A stretch of DNA of 64,000 nucleotides from Pseudoflavonifractor sp. An85. Lineage in GTDB: Bacteria > Bacillota > Clostridia > Oscillospirales > Oscillospiraceae. The number at the start of each line of letters is the position of its first letter. Position 1 is the first letter of the stretch. The position numbers and the translations under genes are program-made. The notes below the pieces were generated by a model. The model had not been told where the DNA came from and ran no database searches. It was given only the letters and a program-made list of their open reading frames with translations. The DNA is taken from contig NZ_NFHE01000004.1 of NCBI RefSeq assembly GCF_002161235.1, positions 84,484 through 148,483 on the forward strand, in the 5' to 3' direction. Below, piece by piece: positions 42,766 to 52,783 of this stretch.

Positions 42766-44544
42766 ATGGCCATACCCGATCAATTTCTGGATGAGCTGAG
42801 CAGTCGGCTCAACATTGTGGACGTGGTGTCCGCCTACGTCCCCCTGACCCGAAAGGGGGGCAACTACTGGGGCCTGTGTCCCTTCCACCGGGAAAAGACC
42901 CCTTCCTTCTCCGTCAGCGAGAGCAAGCAGATTTTCCACTGCTTCGGCTGCGGCAAGGGCGGCGGCGCGGTGCGCTTTGTCATGGAAGTGGAAAACCTTC
43001 CATTTCCCGAGGCGGTGCGCAAGCTGGCCGCCCAGGCAGGTATGGAAGTGCCCGAGGACAACTCCAATGGAGCGTGGCGGGAAAAGCGCCAGCGCATCTT
43101 GGAGCTGAACAAGGAGGCGGCTCGGTTCTACCGCGCCATGCTCTCCCAGCCCGAAGGGGCCCAGGTGGCCAAGTATATTTCTCAAAAACGCCGCATCAGC
43201 CCCAAATTTTCCGCCCGGTTTGGCCTGGGCGCCGCTCCCAACGCCTGGGACCGGCTCATTTTGGCCATGCGGGAGAAGGGGTATGACAAAGCCGAGCTCA
43301 TCGAGGCAGGCTTGGCGGTGGCGGGGAAAAACGGCGGTATCTATGATAAGTACCGCAACCGCCTGATGCTTCCTGTCATCGACGTACGGGGCAACGTCAT
43401 CGGCTTTACCAGCCGGGTGATGGACGACTCCACACCCAAGTATTTGAACACCCCGGAAACCGCCATTTTCAAAAAGCGGTCCATTTTGTACGGCCTAAAC
43501 TACGCCAAGAACACCAAACGACCCAATATGATCTTGGTGGAGGGCAACATTGACGTCATCACCCTGCACCAGGCGGGGTTTGACAACACCATCGCCACCA
43601 TGGGCACCGCCCTCACCGAGGAGCACATCAAAATCCTGGAGAAATACACCCAGGAGTTGGTGCTGTGCTATGACAACGACAACGCCGGTGTGGACGCCAC
43701 CCAGCGGGCCATCGCCCTGCTGAAAGGGTCCCAGCTGAATGTGAAGGTACTCCAGCTGCCCCGGCGTCGGGACGATTCGGGCCAGCTGGTGAAACAGGAC
43801 GCCGACGACTTCATCAAGCACCAGGGCCCCGAAGTATTTGAAGGGCTGCTCCAGGGCTGCGCCAACTCGGTGGAGTACCGCCTGGAGGAGGTGCGCCAGG
43901 GCTTTGATTTGAGCCAGGACGACCAGAGAGCCCAGTACTTACAGGCCGCCGCCGGTCTGGTGGCGGGCTTAAGCAGCCCGGTGGAGCGGGAAATCTACGG
44001 AAATCGCGCCGCCGATGCCGCCGGCATCAGCCGGGAGGCCATGGCCCAGGAGGTGGAGCAGCAGCGCCGCCAAAAGGGGAGACAAGCCCGGCGTCAGGAG
44101 GAGCGGCGCAGCCTCACCCCTACCCAGACCATGCAGCCCAAGCAGCGGGAACTGCGCTATACCAATGTGCGCTCGGCTCTGGCCGAGGAAGGGGTGCTGC
44201 GGGTGGTGTTGCTGGACCCCAGCTTCTTTGGGCAGCTGGCCGACCTGCAGGAGACCGACTTTTCCGCCCCCCTGTTGGGACGGGCCTACGGCCAGCTGCG
44301 CCAGCGCTGGCAAGAGGGCAAGCCGGTGACATTGGCAGCCCTGGACGGGGTGTTCACCCCCGAGGAGATGGACCACCTGTCGGCTGTGGTGCAGCAGCCC
44401 CAGCCCATGCACACCGCTCAGGCGGCCCTGAATGACTACAAGCAAACCATCCTTGCGCAACACCGCAAGGCAGACATACACAGCGGCCAGGACTTGGCCC
44501 AACTCAGAGACTTACTCAAACAGAAAAAAAGCTACGGAGGATGA
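42766..44544 (+). CDS. dnaG: DNA primase
   Basis: 592 residues from ATG 42766 (GGGAGGTG upstream). N-terminal zinc-binding CPFHREKTPSFSV ... FHCFGCGKGG (CHC2 type), TOPRIM core VEGNIDVITLHQAG and YDNDNAGVDAT, and a C-terminal helicase-interaction region. It makes RNA primers at the fork. Confidence 0.97.
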   Translation: MAIPDQFLDELSSRLNIVDVVSAYVPLTRKGGNYWGLCPFHREKTPSFSVSESKQIFHCFGCGKGGGAVRFVMEVENLPFPEAVRKLAAQAGMEVPEDNSNGAWREKRQRILELNKEAARFYRAMLSQPEGAQVAKYISQKRRISPKFSARFGLGAAPNAWDRLILAMREKGYDKAELIEAGLAVAGKNGGIYDKYRNRLMLPVIDVRGNVIGFTSRVMDDSTPKYLNTPETAIFKKRSILYGLNYAKNTKRPNMILVEGNIDVITLHQAGFDNTIATMGTALTEEHIKILEKYTQELVLCYDNDNAGVDATQRAIALLKGSQLNVKVLQLPRRRDDSGQLVKQDADDFIKHQGPEVFEGLLQGCANSVEYRLEEVRQGFDLSQDDQRAQYLQAAAGLVAGLSSPVEREIYGNRAADAAGISREAMAQEVEQQRRQKGRQARRQEERRSLTPTQTMQPKQRELRYTNVRSALAEEGVLRVVLLDPSFFGQLADLQETDFSAPLLGRAYGQLRQRWQEGKPVTLAALDGVFTPEEMDHLSAVVQQPQPMHTAQAALNDYKQTILAQHRKADIHSGQDLAQLRDLLKQKKSYGG

Positions 44545-44550
44545 AAACCC

Positions 44551-45864
44551 ATGAGTGAGAAGAAGAAAAACAACAAAAAGCCCGAGGTGGCTTCCGGCAT
44601 CAGCATGGTCAGCAAAGAGAAGTTTGAAAGCGCCAAGGCCGAGCTGGTGAAGCTGGTGGAGGGTATCCAGGGCGGAGAGCGCCTGGTGGAGCTGGTGGAT
44701 GCCGGCTATAAGAAGGGGAAATTGTCCTCCAGCGAGATGATGGAAGTGCTGGAGTCCATGAACCTGGAGAGCGAACAGATGGACAAGATGTACGACATCA
44801 TGGAAAATCTGGGCGTGGACGCCGTGGGCGAGGAGGACCTGATGCCCATCCTCAGCGAGGAGGACTTGCTGCCCCCCGCCGACGAGATGGAGGACTTCAG
44901 CGAGGAGGAGCTGGTGGACCCCAACACCCTGGTGGACTCCTTCGCCATTGACGACCCCGTGCGTATGTACCTCAAGGAAATCGGCAAGGTGGACCTGCTC
45001 TCCCCCGAGCAGGAGATTGACCTGGCCCAGGCCATGGCTGCTGGCAACATGGCCAAGGAGCAGAAGGAGGAGCTGGAGAAGACCGGCGAGGAGATTCCCG
45101 CCGAGGTGCTCCAGGAGCTCAGCAAGAGCATCAAGGCCGGTGAGCGGGCCAAGCAGAAGCTGGCCGAGGCCAACCTGCGTCTGGTGGTGTCCATCGCCAA
45201 GCGGTATGTGGGCCGCGGCATGCTGTTTTTGGACCTGATCCAGGAGGGCAACTTAGGGCTAATCAAGGCCGTGGAGAAGTTCGACTACACCAAGGGCTAC
45301 AAGTTCTCCACTTACGCCACCTGGTGGATTCGTCAGGCCATCACCCGTGCCATCGCCGACCAGGCCCGTACCATTCGCATCCCCGTGCACATGGTGGAGA
45401 CCATCAACAAGGTCATCCGGGTCAACCGTCAGCTGCTCCAGGAGCTGGGCCACGATCCCACCCCCGAGGAGACCGCCGCCGAGATGAACATGCCCGTGGA
45501 GAAGGTGCGGGAGATCTTGAAGATCGCCCAGGAGCCCGTCTCCCTGGAGACCCCCATCGGTGAGGAGGAAGACAGCCATCTGGGCGACTTCATCCCTGAC
45601 GAGGACGCCTCCGAGCCCTCCGAGGCCGCTTCCTTTACCCTGCTGAAAGAGCAGCTGGTGGACGTGCTGTCCACCCTCACCCCCCGCGAGGAGAAGGTGC
45701 TCAAGCTGCGCTTCGGCATTGAGGACGGCCGCACCCGCACCCTGGAGGAAGTGGGCAAGGAGTTCAACGTCACCCGTGAGCGCATCCGCCAGATTGAGGC
45801 CAAGGCCCTGCGCAAGCTGCGCCACCCCAGCCGCTCCAAGAAGCTCAAGGACTTCCTGAGCTAA
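44551..45864 (+). CDS. rpoD: Primary sigma factor (sigma-A)
   Basis: 437 residues. [18 protein letters not shown] begins region 1.2; [20 protein letters not shown] and [17 protein letters not shown] are regions 2.1-2.4; [21 protein letters not shown] is region 4.2. It starts 6 bases after dnaG, forming the classic macromolecular-synthesis operon without rpsU. Longer N-terminus with acidic stretch, usual for Clostridia. Confidence 0.98.
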   Translation: MSEKKKNNKKPEVASGISMVSKEKFESAKAELVKLVEGIQGGERLVELVDAGYKKGKLSSSEMMEVLESMNLESEQMDKMYDIMENLGVDAVGEEDLMPILSEEDLLPPADEMEDFSEEELVDPNTLVDSFAIDDPVRMYLKEIGKVDLLSPEQEIDLAQAMAAGNMAKEQKEELEKTGEEIPAEVLQELSKSIKAGERAKQKLAEANLRLVVSIAKRYVGRGMLFLDLIQEGNLGLIKAVEKFDYTKGYKFSTYATWWIRQAITRAIADQARTIRIPVHMVETINKVIRVNRQLLQELGHDPTPEETAAEMNMPVEKVREILKIAQEPVSLETPIGEEEDSHLGDFIPDEDASEPSEAASFTLLKEQLVDVLSTLTPREEKVLKLRFGIEDGRTRTLEEVGKEFNVTRERIRQIEAKALRKLRHPSRSKKLKDFLS

Positions 45865-45911
45865 GGCTGCATTGACAAAGCCCCGGCGCGGGGTGTAAAA
45901 TAACCCAAACA

Positions 45912-45952
45912 AGCCCCGAGCTGTGAGCGGTCACGGCTTGGGGCTCTTTTTT
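45912..45952 (+). terminator. Terminator after rpoD
   Basis: AGCCCC/GGGGCT stem extended through AGC/GCT and GTGA/TCAC with small mismatches (45912-45945), then CTTTTTT. It lies 13 bases before gatC. Confidence 0.85.
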
Positions 45953-45964
45953 GGAGGGACACCC

Positions 45965-46255
45965 ATGGAAGAGACAAACAAGCAGATCCGCCAGCTGGCC
46001 CACTTGGCCCGGCTCTCCCTCACCCCCCAGGAGGAGGGAGAACTGGCCGGACGGCTGGAGCAGATGGTGGAATATCTACATGCCCTGTCCCAGGTGGAGG
46101 AGGGGAAAGCACCGGACGTGCCGTCCGCTGCTACCCTCCGTCCTGATGAGGTGAAGCCCTCTCTGTCAGGGGATCAGCTGCTCGCTCAGGCCCCACGGGT
46201 AACGGATGGGTATGTGGTCACCCCAAGAAGCGTGGGAGAGGGGGGAGCGGAATGA
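45965..46255 (+). CDS. gatC: Asp/Glu-tRNA amidotransferase subunit C
   Basis: 96 residues from ATG 45965 (GGAGGGAC upstream). IRQLAHLARLSLTPQEEGEL is the GatC signature. It bridges GatA and GatB in the enzyme that amidates mischarged Glu-tRNA(Gln) or Asp-tRNA(Asn). ATGA overlap with gatA. Confidence 0.95.
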   Translation: MEETNKQIRQLAHLARLSLTPQEEGELAGRLEQMVEYLHALSQVEEGKAPDVPSAATLRPDEVKPSLSGDQLLAQAPRVTDGYVVTPRSVGEGGAE

Positions 46256-47718
46256 ATCTGACCCACCTCACCGCCCTGGAATTGGGCCGTGCCATCGCCC
46301 AAGGAGAGGTCACCATCCCCCAGGCCACCCAAGCGGCGTTGGAGGAGATTGCCGCCCGGGACAAGGTCCTGAACAGCTGCATTACCGTGCTGGCAGAGCA
46401 GGCCATGGAGCGTTCGGAAGCCCTCCAAAAGGGCCTGAAACCGGGGCTGTCTCCCCTGTACGGAGTGCCTCTCCTGCTGAAAGATAACCTGTGCACCCAG
46501 GGGGTGAGAACCACCTGCGGCTCTAAGCTCCTGGAGGGCTATGTGCCCCCCTACGATGCCACGGTGGTGGAGAAGGTAGAAACCGCCGGAGGTGTGTGCC
46601 TGGGCAAGGGAAATTTGGACGAGTTCGCCATGGGCTCCACCACCGAAACCTCCCACTTCGGCCCCACCCGCAACCCCTGGGACGAGAGCCTGGTACCCGG
46701 CGGCTCCTCGGGCGGCTGTGCCGCCGGGGTGGCGGCGGGGTTTGCCTGGTATGCCCTGGGGTCTGACACAGGGGGTTCCATCCGCCAGCCTGCGGGGTAT
46801 TGCGGCCTCACGGGGCTGAAACCCACCTACGGCACCGTGTCCCGGTATGGGCTGGTGGCCTACGCCTCCTCCCTGGATCAGGTGGGGCCTTTGTGCCGGG
46901 ACGCCGCCGACTGTGCGGCGGTGCTGGACATCATCCAGGGGAAGGACCGCCGGGACAGCACCACCGTGGACGGAAGCTACGGCGGGCTGCTCTCCGCTCT
47001 CAACTCTGACATCCGGGGCCTGCGGGTGGGTCTGCCCGTGGAGTGCTTTGGGGAGGGACTGGATTCTCAAGTGTCTCAGCGGGTGCAGGAAGTGGCCCGG
47101 GTGCTGGAGAGCCGGGGGGCCACCGTGACCCGGGTATCCATCCCGGAATTGAAATTGGTGATTCCCGCCTATTACGTGCTGGCCTCCGCGGAGGCCTCCT
47201 CCAATCTGGCCCGGTACGACGGGGTGAAGTACGGCTTCCGGGCGGAGAAGTACAAAAACCTCACCCAGATGTATGAGAATACCCGCAGCCAGGGCTTTGG
47301 CAAAGAGGCGAAGCTGCGCATTCTATTGGGTACCTTTGTCTTGAGCGCCGGGTACTACGAGGCCTACTACAAAAAGGCCCTGGCGGTGCAAGAGCAGGTG
47401 AAGGAAGGGCTGGAGCGGGCCTTTGAGGTCTGTGACGTGCTCCTCACCCCTGTCACTCCCAACACCGCCCCCAAGCTGGGGGAGAGCCTTACCGATCCCA
47501 TGGGGATGTATCTGTCTGATTTGTATACGGTCCCCGCCAACTTGGCGGGTCTGCCCGCCCTGTCCATGCCCTGCGGGGTGGACGGGAACGGTCTGCCCGT
47601 GGGGGCTCAGCTCATTGGCCTCCGGTTTGGGGAGCAACGACTGCTGAACACAGCTCATGCCTATCAGCAGGAGACAGACTATCACAGACAGGTGCCGAAA
47701 GGGGGTGGAATGGGATGA
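46252..47718 (+). CDS. gatA: Asp/Glu-tRNA amidotransferase subunit A
   Basis: 488 residues. Amidase signature GGSSGGCAAGVAAG with the Lys/Ser/Ser triad region (VPLLLKDN Lys; SDTGGSIRQPAGYCG Ser). It releases ammonia from glutamine for GatB. ATGA overlap with gatB. Confidence 0.97.
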   Translation: MNLTHLTALELGRAIAQGEVTIPQATQAALEEIAARDKVLNSCITVLAEQAMERSEALQKGLKPGLSPLYGVPLLLKDNLCTQGVRTTCGSKLLEGYVPPYDATVVEKVETAGGVCLGKGNLDEFAMGSTTETSHFGPTRNPWDESLVPGGSSGGCAAGVAAGFAWYALGSDTGGSIRQPAGYCGLTGLKPTYGTVSRYGLVAYASSLDQVGPLCRDAADCAAVLDIIQGKDRRDSTTVDGSYGGLLSALNSDIRGLRVGLPVECFGEGLDSQVSQRVQEVARVLESRGATVTRVSIPELKLVIPAYYVLASAEASSNLARYDGVKYGFRAEKYKNLTQMYENTRSQGFGKEAKLRILLGTFVLSAGYYEAYYKKALAVQEQVKEGLERAFEVCDVLLTPVTPNTAPKLGESLTDPMGMYLSDLYTVPANLAGLPALSMPCGVDGNGLPVGAQLIGLRFGEQRLLNTAHAYQQETDYHRQVPKGGGMG

Positions 47719-49136
47719 ACTGGGAAATCGTCATGGGGCTGGAGACCCACGTGGAGCTGTCCACGGCGAGTAAAATTTTCTGCGCCTGTTCCACCGCTTT
47801 TGGCGGGGCGCCCAACAGCCAGTGCTGCCCTGTGTGCATGGGCCTGCCCGGTGCGCTGCCGGTCCTGAACGAGAAGGTGGTGGAGTGCGGGGTGAAGGTG
47901 GGGCTGGCCCTGGGCTGCTCCATCACTCCGGTGAGTCGCTTTGACCGGAAAAATTACTTCTACCCGGATCTGCCCAAGGGGTACCAGATCAGCCAGTTGT
48001 ATGCCCCCCTGTGCCGCAATGGCCGGGTGGAGGTGGCGGGTACCTCCATCGGCATCCATGAAATCCACATGGAGGAGGATGCCGGGAAGCTGTACCACGA
48101 CCCACAGACTGGAGAGACCCTGTGCGACTTCAACCGCTGCGGAGTGCCTCTGTTGGAGATTGTCACCCAGCCGGACTTTCGCACGTCCGAGCAGGTGGTG
48201 GCCTACCTCAAAGTGCTGCGGGAGGCCCTGCAATATCTGGGGGTGTCCGACGGCAAGATGGAGGAGGGCTCCCTGCGGTGCGACGTGAATTTGTCGGTGC
48301 GCCCGGTGGGCAGCGATACCCTGGGTACCCGCACGGAGATGAAGAACCTGGGCTCCTTCCAGGCCATTGCCCGAGCCATCGGGTATGAGAGCCAGCGGCA
48401 GATTTTCCTGCTGGAGCGTGGGGAGCGGGTGGTGCAGGAGACCCGCCGCTTTGACGAGGAGAGAGGGGAGACCTTCTCCATGAGAAGCAAGGAGGAGGCC
48501 CGGGATTACCGGTACTTCCCCGAGCCGGATTTGCCCCCGGTGGTGCTGACCGAGGACTACATCCAACACATCCGGGAGAACCTGCCCGAGCTGGGAGAGG
48601 AGAAGCGCAGACGCTATGCCCAGCAGTACCAGCTGCTGGACTATGACAGCCAGATGGTCACCAGCCACCCGGCTCTGGCCCGGTTCTTTGAGAAACTCAT
48701 TGCCCTGGGCACACCTCCCAAGCAGGGGGCCAACTGGATCATGGGGGAGGTGCTGGGAGCGTTGTCTGCCCGGGGGTTGTCCCCGGAACAAATGCCCATG
48801 ACCCCCAAGACCTTGGCCCGGCTCATTGCCCTAGTGGCGGAGGGAAAGCTGAACCGGAACACGGCGGTAAAGGTGTTTGAAGCGGTGTTTGACACCGACG
48901 GGGACGTGGACGAATATGTCACTGCCCATGGCCTGGAGCAGGTGCAAGATGTGGAACTGGTGGAGCGTATCGTGGTCCAGGTGCTGGAGGAGAATCCCCA
49001 GTCGGTGACGGACTACTGCAGCGGAAAGGAAAAGGCCTTCGGCTTTTTGGTGGGCCAGACCATGCGCAAGCTGCAAGGCAAGGCAGACCCCCAGACGGTG
49101 CGGCGGTTGCTGCTGGAACGGCTGGGTCAGGAATGA
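47715..49136 (+). CDS. gatB: Asp/Glu-tRNA amidotransferase subunit B
   Basis: 473 residues. NWEIVMGLETHVELSTASKI start, zinc-type Cys cluster CACSTAFGGAPNSQCCPVC, and DFNRCGVPLLEIVTQPD. C-terminal YqeY-like tRNA-binding domain present. A glnS gene is also in this window, which bears on which tRNA this enzyme serves. Confidence 0.97.
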   Translation: MNWEIVMGLETHVELSTASKIFCACSTAFGGAPNSQCCPVCMGLPGALPVLNEKVVECGVKVGLALGCSITPVSRFDRKNYFYPDLPKGYQISQLYAPLCRNGRVEVAGTSIGIHEIHMEEDAGKLYHDPQTGETLCDFNRCGVPLLEIVTQPDFRTSEQVVAYLKVLREALQYLGVSDGKMEEGSLRCDVNLSVRPVGSDTLGTRTEMKNLGSFQAIARAIGYESQRQIFLLERGERVVQETRRFDEERGETFSMRSKEEARDYRYFPEPDLPPVVLTEDYIQHIRENLPELGEEKRRRYAQQYQLLDYDSQMVTSHPALARFFEKLIALGTPPKQGANWIMGEVLGALSARGLSPEQMPMTPKTLARLIALVAEGKLNRNTAVKVFEAVFDTDGDVDEYVTAHGLEQVQDVELVERIVVQVLEENPQSVTDYCSGKEKAFGFLVGQTMRKLQGKADPQTVRRLLLERLGQE

Positions 49137-49153
49137 GGAAAGGGGAATAAACC

Positions 49154-49771
49154 ATGCCCATTTGTTATATTTTCGCCTCGGGGGAGTATGGAGAAGAGTG
49201 GCCGGACCTCCAGGAGGGGGATTTGTGCATTGCAGCCGACGGAGGCTACGCCCAGATGCAACGCCATGGGGTGAACCCGGATTTGGTGGTGGGGGACTTT
49301 GATTCCCTGGGCTATGTGCCCCCACATCCCCACATCGTCCGCCACCCGGCGGACAAGGACGACACGGACACCGCCCTGGCCCTCAGTGAAGGTTGGAACC
49401 GGGGATACCGGAACTTCCACATCTATGGCTCTTTGGGTGGAAGGTTGGACCACACCCTGGCCAATGTGCAGCTGCTGTGCGGCCTCACCGAGCAGGGGGG
49501 ACAGGGGATGTTGATTGGCCCCGGTATGACGGTGACGGCGGTACACAACGGTACCTTGGAGCTGGAGGGAGAGGCAGGACGCACCTTGTCCATGTTCTGC
49601 TGGGGCGAGCCCGCCCAGGGGGTGATCCTGGAGGGGCTGAAGTACCCCTTGCAGGGTGCCACCATGACGGCCCAGGTGCCCCTGGGGGTGAGCAACGAGT
49701 TTTTGGGTGGCCCTGCCCGGATTACCGTCCAACAGGGGACCTTGGTGGTCATGAGGGTGGAAAAGGCGTAA
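49154..49771 (+). CDS. thiN: Thiamine pyrophosphokinase
   Basis: 205 residues. CIAADGGYAQMQRHGVNPD, VGDFDSLG, KDDTDTALAL and YGSLGGRLDHTLAN are the thiamine pyrophosphokinase motifs. It makes thiamine diphosphate from thiamine and ATP. No thiamine riboswitch is seen upstream; it is probably co-transcribed from gatCAB. Confidence 0.95.
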   Translation: MPICYIFASGEYGEEWPDLQEGDLCIAADGGYAQMQRHGVNPDLVVGDFDSLGYVPPHPHIVRHPADKDDTDTALALSEGWNRGYRNFHIYGSLGGRLDHTLANVQLLCGLTEQGGQGMLIGPGMTVTAVHNGTLELEGEAGRTLSMFCWGEPAQGVILEGLKYPLQGATMTAQVPLGVSNEFLGGPARITVQQGTLVVMRVEKA

Positions 49772-49879
49772 AAAACCTGGAGTGCAACTGCCAGTTGCTA
49801 ACGTTTCAAGGGGAATTGGTAGACGGTTGCGCCCCTCAGATGGTATACTCAGGCCAGAACAGAGAGGAGGGATTGCCTC

Positions 49880-50665
49880 ATGACATTGGGAGAACGGATT
49901 CATCAGCTTCGCCAGGAGCACCACCTGTCCCAGGGGGATGTGGCGGAGGCGGTGGACGTGTCCCGCCAGTCGGTATCCAAGTGGGAGAATGACGGGGCGG
50001 TGCCAGATTTGGATAAGCTGGTGAAGCTCAGCCAGCTGTTTGGGGTGTCCCTGGATCAGCTGGTGATGGGCCAGGAGGAGGAAGGGGAGAATGCGCCGCC
50101 TCCGCCGCCACAACCCGCCACCCAGCCCACCGGACAGCGGATCATCGGCGTTGTTTTGCTGTGCTTCGGCTTTTTGGTGGGGCTGTTGATGGCCCTGCTG
50201 GGCAATGGCCCCCTGGGATTTCTCTTTGGTGTGCCCTTTTACCTGTGCGGTGTGGTGTGTCTGGTGGCCCGGCGGTACCCAGGGCTGTGGTGCGGCTGGG
50301 GGCTGTTTGTGCTGGCGCGCATGTTCATGCCCTGGATGACGGGATTTGGAAGTTTTTACGGTATGGCCGGGGCTGTGACCCGGGTTGGGAGCATCCAGGG
50401 AGTGATTTGGGTGCTGGGTGTTCTGGCCCTGCTCCTGTTGGTTGGCCGGACGGCCTGGTGCTATGGGAAGAAGCCCATAAAGCCAAAGGTGGAATCGGTA
50501 CTTCTGGTAATCTGCGGCTGGGGAAGCTGGGTGGGATTGATGGTGGTGCTGATGCAGGGATGTCGCTTGTATTGGCTGCAAGTGGCCTTCGATGGGCTCC
50601 AACTGGTGTTGCTGAGCCTGCTGGTGGTGACCTCGGTGCGCATGGTGCGGGGCAGACAGAAATAA
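49880..50665 (+). CDS. XRE-family regulator with a multi-helix membrane domain
   Basis: 261 residues (AGAGGAGGG upstream). N-terminal helix-turn-helix GERIHQLRQEHHLSQGDVAE with VSRQSVSKWENDGAVPD, then a Pro-rich linker and about five hydrophobic helices. Such HTH-membrane fusions are common in Firmicutes and sense membrane state or toxins. A TATACT -10 lies near 49844 with no clear -35. Confidence 0.85.
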   Translation: MTLGERIHQLRQEHHLSQGDVAEAVDVSRQSVSKWENDGAVPDLDKLVKLSQLFGVSLDQLVMGQEEEGENAPPPPPQPATQPTGQRIIGVVLLCFGFLVGLLMALLGNGPLGFLFGVPFYLCGVVCLVARRYPGLWCGWGLFVLARMFMPWMTGFGSFYGMAGAVTRVGSIQGVIWVLGVLALLLLVGRTAWCYGKKPIKPKVESVLLVICGWGSWVGLMVVLMQGCRLYWLQVAFDGLQLVLLSLLVVTSVRMVRGRQK

Positions 50666-50716
50666 AAAGAAGCTACGGGGCAGAAGACTTACCGTCTTCT
50701 GCCCCGTAGCTTCTTT
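50666..50716. terminator. Very strong bidirectional terminator
   Basis: 23-base perfect arms with a 5-base loop, flanked by A/T runs, shared between the XRE-membrane gene (+) and the Fe-S operon (-). The rrf2 stop codon overlaps its edge. Confidence 0.95.
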
Positions 50717-51116
50717 ACTTCATCAAATCTGCCAGGGTGACGCTGTCCAGGTACTCATTGACCCGCCGCCCCAGCTCGCACCAGAGGGAGCGGGTGGGAC
50801 AGCTGTCCCGCTGCTGGCAGGGGGGCGCTCCCGCCTCCAGGCAGGACACCGGGGCCAAGTCCCCCTCGGTGAGCCGCAGAATGTCCCCCACCCGGTACTC
50901 CTCGGGGGCCCGGGTGAGCTGATAGCCGCCCCCCTTGCCCTGAGTGCCGGAAATGTAGTGGTGTTTGGAGAGCACCGGGAGAATTTTCTCCAGATATTTC
51001 AGGGAAATTTGCTGCCGCTGCGCCACATCCTTCATGGGGGTGAGACCCTGGTCCTGGTGCTGGGCCAGGTCCACCATCACCCGCAGAGCGTAGCGGCCTC
51101 GGGTGGATACCAGCAT
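50715..51116 (-). CDS. Rrf2-family regulator (IscR/CymR-like)
   Basis: 133 residues. N-terminal winged helix STRGRYALRVMVDLA, QRQQISLKYLEKILPVL, then GKGGGYQL. Three or more Cys in the CLEAGAPPCQQRDSC segment could bind an Fe-S cluster as in IscR. It is the last gene of cysK-iscS-iscU-rrf2 and probably represses that operon through the promoter dyad at 53746-53766. CymR-type control of cysteine metabolism is an alternative reading. Confidence 0.88.
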   Translation of the reverse strand: MLVSTRGRYALRVMVDLAQHQDQGLTPMKDVAQRQQISLKYLEKILPVLSKHHYISGTQGKGGGYQLTRAPEEYRVGDILRLTEGDLAPVSCLEAGAPPCQQRDSCPTRSLWCELGRRVNEYLDSVTLADLMK

Positions 51117-51128
51117 GGATGGGCCTCC

Positions 51129-51563
51129 TTAGTGGGCGTGGCAGTGGCCGCAGCTCTCGCAACAGGGGAACTGGCTGTGGTCGTACTCGATGCCGTTTTT
51201 GTCGTAGTAGTCCTTCAGGGCCAGCTTGATGGCCTCCTCGGCCAGCACCGAGCAGTGCACCTTCTGGGCGGGCAGGCCGTCCAGGGCCTCTACCACTGCC
51301 TGGTTGGTGAGGGTGAGGGCCTCGGACACCGGCTTGCCCTTAATGAGCTCGGTGGCCATGGAGGAGGAGGCGATGGCGCTGCCGCAGCCGAAGGTCTCAA
51401 ACTTCACGTCCTCGATGATGTCGTTTTCAATTTTCAGGTAGATGCGCATGATGTCGCCACACTTGGCGTTGCCCACCTCGCCCACGCCGCTGGGATTCTC
51501 CATGGAGCCCACGTTGCGGGGGTTGCGGAAGTGGTCCATTACTTTTTCACTGTACAAAGCCAT
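51129..51563 (-). CDS. iscU: Fe-S cluster scaffold IscU/NifU-like
   Basis: 144 residues. Three scaffold Cys are in NAKCGDIMRI, FETFGCGSAIAS and KVHCSVLAEEAI. The C-terminus carries an extra CCESCGHCHAH tail, a likely metal-binding addition common in Clostridia. It is 11 bases downstream of iscS. Confidence 0.95.
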   Translation of the reverse strand: MALYSEKVMDHFRNPRNVGSMENPSGVGEVGNAKCGDIMRIYLKIENDIIEDVKFETFGCGSAIASSSMATELIKGKPVSEALTLTNQAVVEALDGLPAQKVHCSVLAEEAIKLALKDYYDKNGIEYDHSQFPCCESCGHCHAH

Positions 51564-51574
51564 AATATCTTACC

Positions 51575-52765
51575 TCACTGGATGATAAATTCTTGAATAC
51601 CTGCTTCCAGGTTGCGCCACACCGGGGAGATGGAGCGCAGGTAGGCCACCACGTCGGTGACGGCCGCAATCATGTAGTCCACCTCTTCCTCGGTGGTGTC
51701 CGGGGAGAGGGAAAGCCGCAGAGAGCCGTGGGCGATCTCATGGGGGCGGCCAATGGCCAGCAGCACATGGCTGGGGTCCAGGGAGCCGGAGGTGCAGGCG
51801 GAGCCGGAGGAGGCGTACACCCCCTTGTCGTCCAGCAACAGCAGCAGGGACTCGCCCTCGATGCCCTCAAAGCAGAAGTTCACGGTACCGGGCAGACGGT
51901 GCTCTCGGTGGCCGTTGAGCACGGAGTGGGGAATCTTGGACAGTCCCGCAATCAGCCGCTCCCGCAGGGCGGTGAGTTTGACCGTGTCCTCGTCCAGATG
52001 GTCGCAGGCCTCGTCCAGAGCCGCAGCCATACCCACAATGGCGGGGATGTTCTCGGTGCCGCCCCGGCGATTGCGCTCTTGAGCGCCGCCATGGATGAGG
52101 GGGAAGACGGGCACACCCTTGCGGGCGTACAGTACGCCAATGCCCTTGGGGCCGTGGAACTTGTGAGCCGACAGAGACAAAAGGTCAATGTTCTGCTCGG
52201 CCACGTTCACCGGCAGGTGGCCCACGGCCTGGACGGCGTCGGTGTGGAAGAGCACCCCGTGGCGGCGGCACACCTCGCCGATCTCGGCAATGGGCTGCAC
52301 GGTGCCAATCTCGTTGTTGGCGTACATGATGGTCACCAGACAGGTCTCGTCGGTGATGGCCTCCTCCACCTGCTGGGCGGACACCATGCCGTCTTCGTGG
52401 ACGTCCAAGAGGGTGACGGTGAAGCCCTCCTTTTTCAGGGCATCCAGGGTGTGAAGCACGGCGTGGTGCTCAAAGGCGGTGGAAATGATGTGGGTCTTGC
52501 CCTTCAACTTTCCGAAGGCAGCCACCGAGCGGATGGCCTGGTTGTCCGCCTCGCTGCCACCGGAGGTGAAAATCACCTCGGTGGGCTGGCAGCCCAGGCG
52601 AACGGCGATGCGAGCGCGGGCATCGGTGAGGGCCTCCTGGGCCCGCTGGCCCACGGAGTGGAGACTGGAGGGGTTGCCATACTCACCCTGGAGGTAGGGG
52701 AGCATGGCATTCAGCGCCGTGTCACTCAGGCGAGTGGTGGCGGCGTTATCAGCGTAAATCTGCAT
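51575..52765 (-). CDS. iscS: Cysteine desulfurase
   Basis: 396 residues. PLP-Lys in SLSAHKFHGPKGIG, YADNAATTRLS start, and the catalytic Cys loop in SGSACTSGSLDPSHV. It supplies sulfur to IscU. It starts 18 bases after cysK. Confidence 0.97.
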   Translation of the reverse strand: MQIYADNAATTRLSDTALNAMLPYLQGEYGNPSSLHSVGQRAQEALTDARARIAVRLGCQPTEVIFTSGGSEADNQAIRSVAAFGKLKGKTHIISTAFEHHAVLHTLDALKKEGFTVTLLDVHEDGMVSAQQVEEAITDETCLVTIMYANNEIGTVQPIAEIGEVCRRHGVLFHTDAVQAVGHLPVNVAEQNIDLLSLSAHKFHGPKGIGVLYARKGVPVFPLIHGGAQERNRRGGTENIPAIVGMAAALDEACDHLDEDTVKLTALRERLIAGLSKIPHSVLNGHREHRLPGTVNFCFEGIEGESLLLLLDDKGVYASSGSACTSGSLDPSHVLLAIGRPHEIAHGSLRLSLSPDTTEEEVDYMIAAVTDVVAYLRSISPVWRNLEAGIQEFIIQ

Positions 52766-52783
52766 GGCAGGATTCCTTTCTTG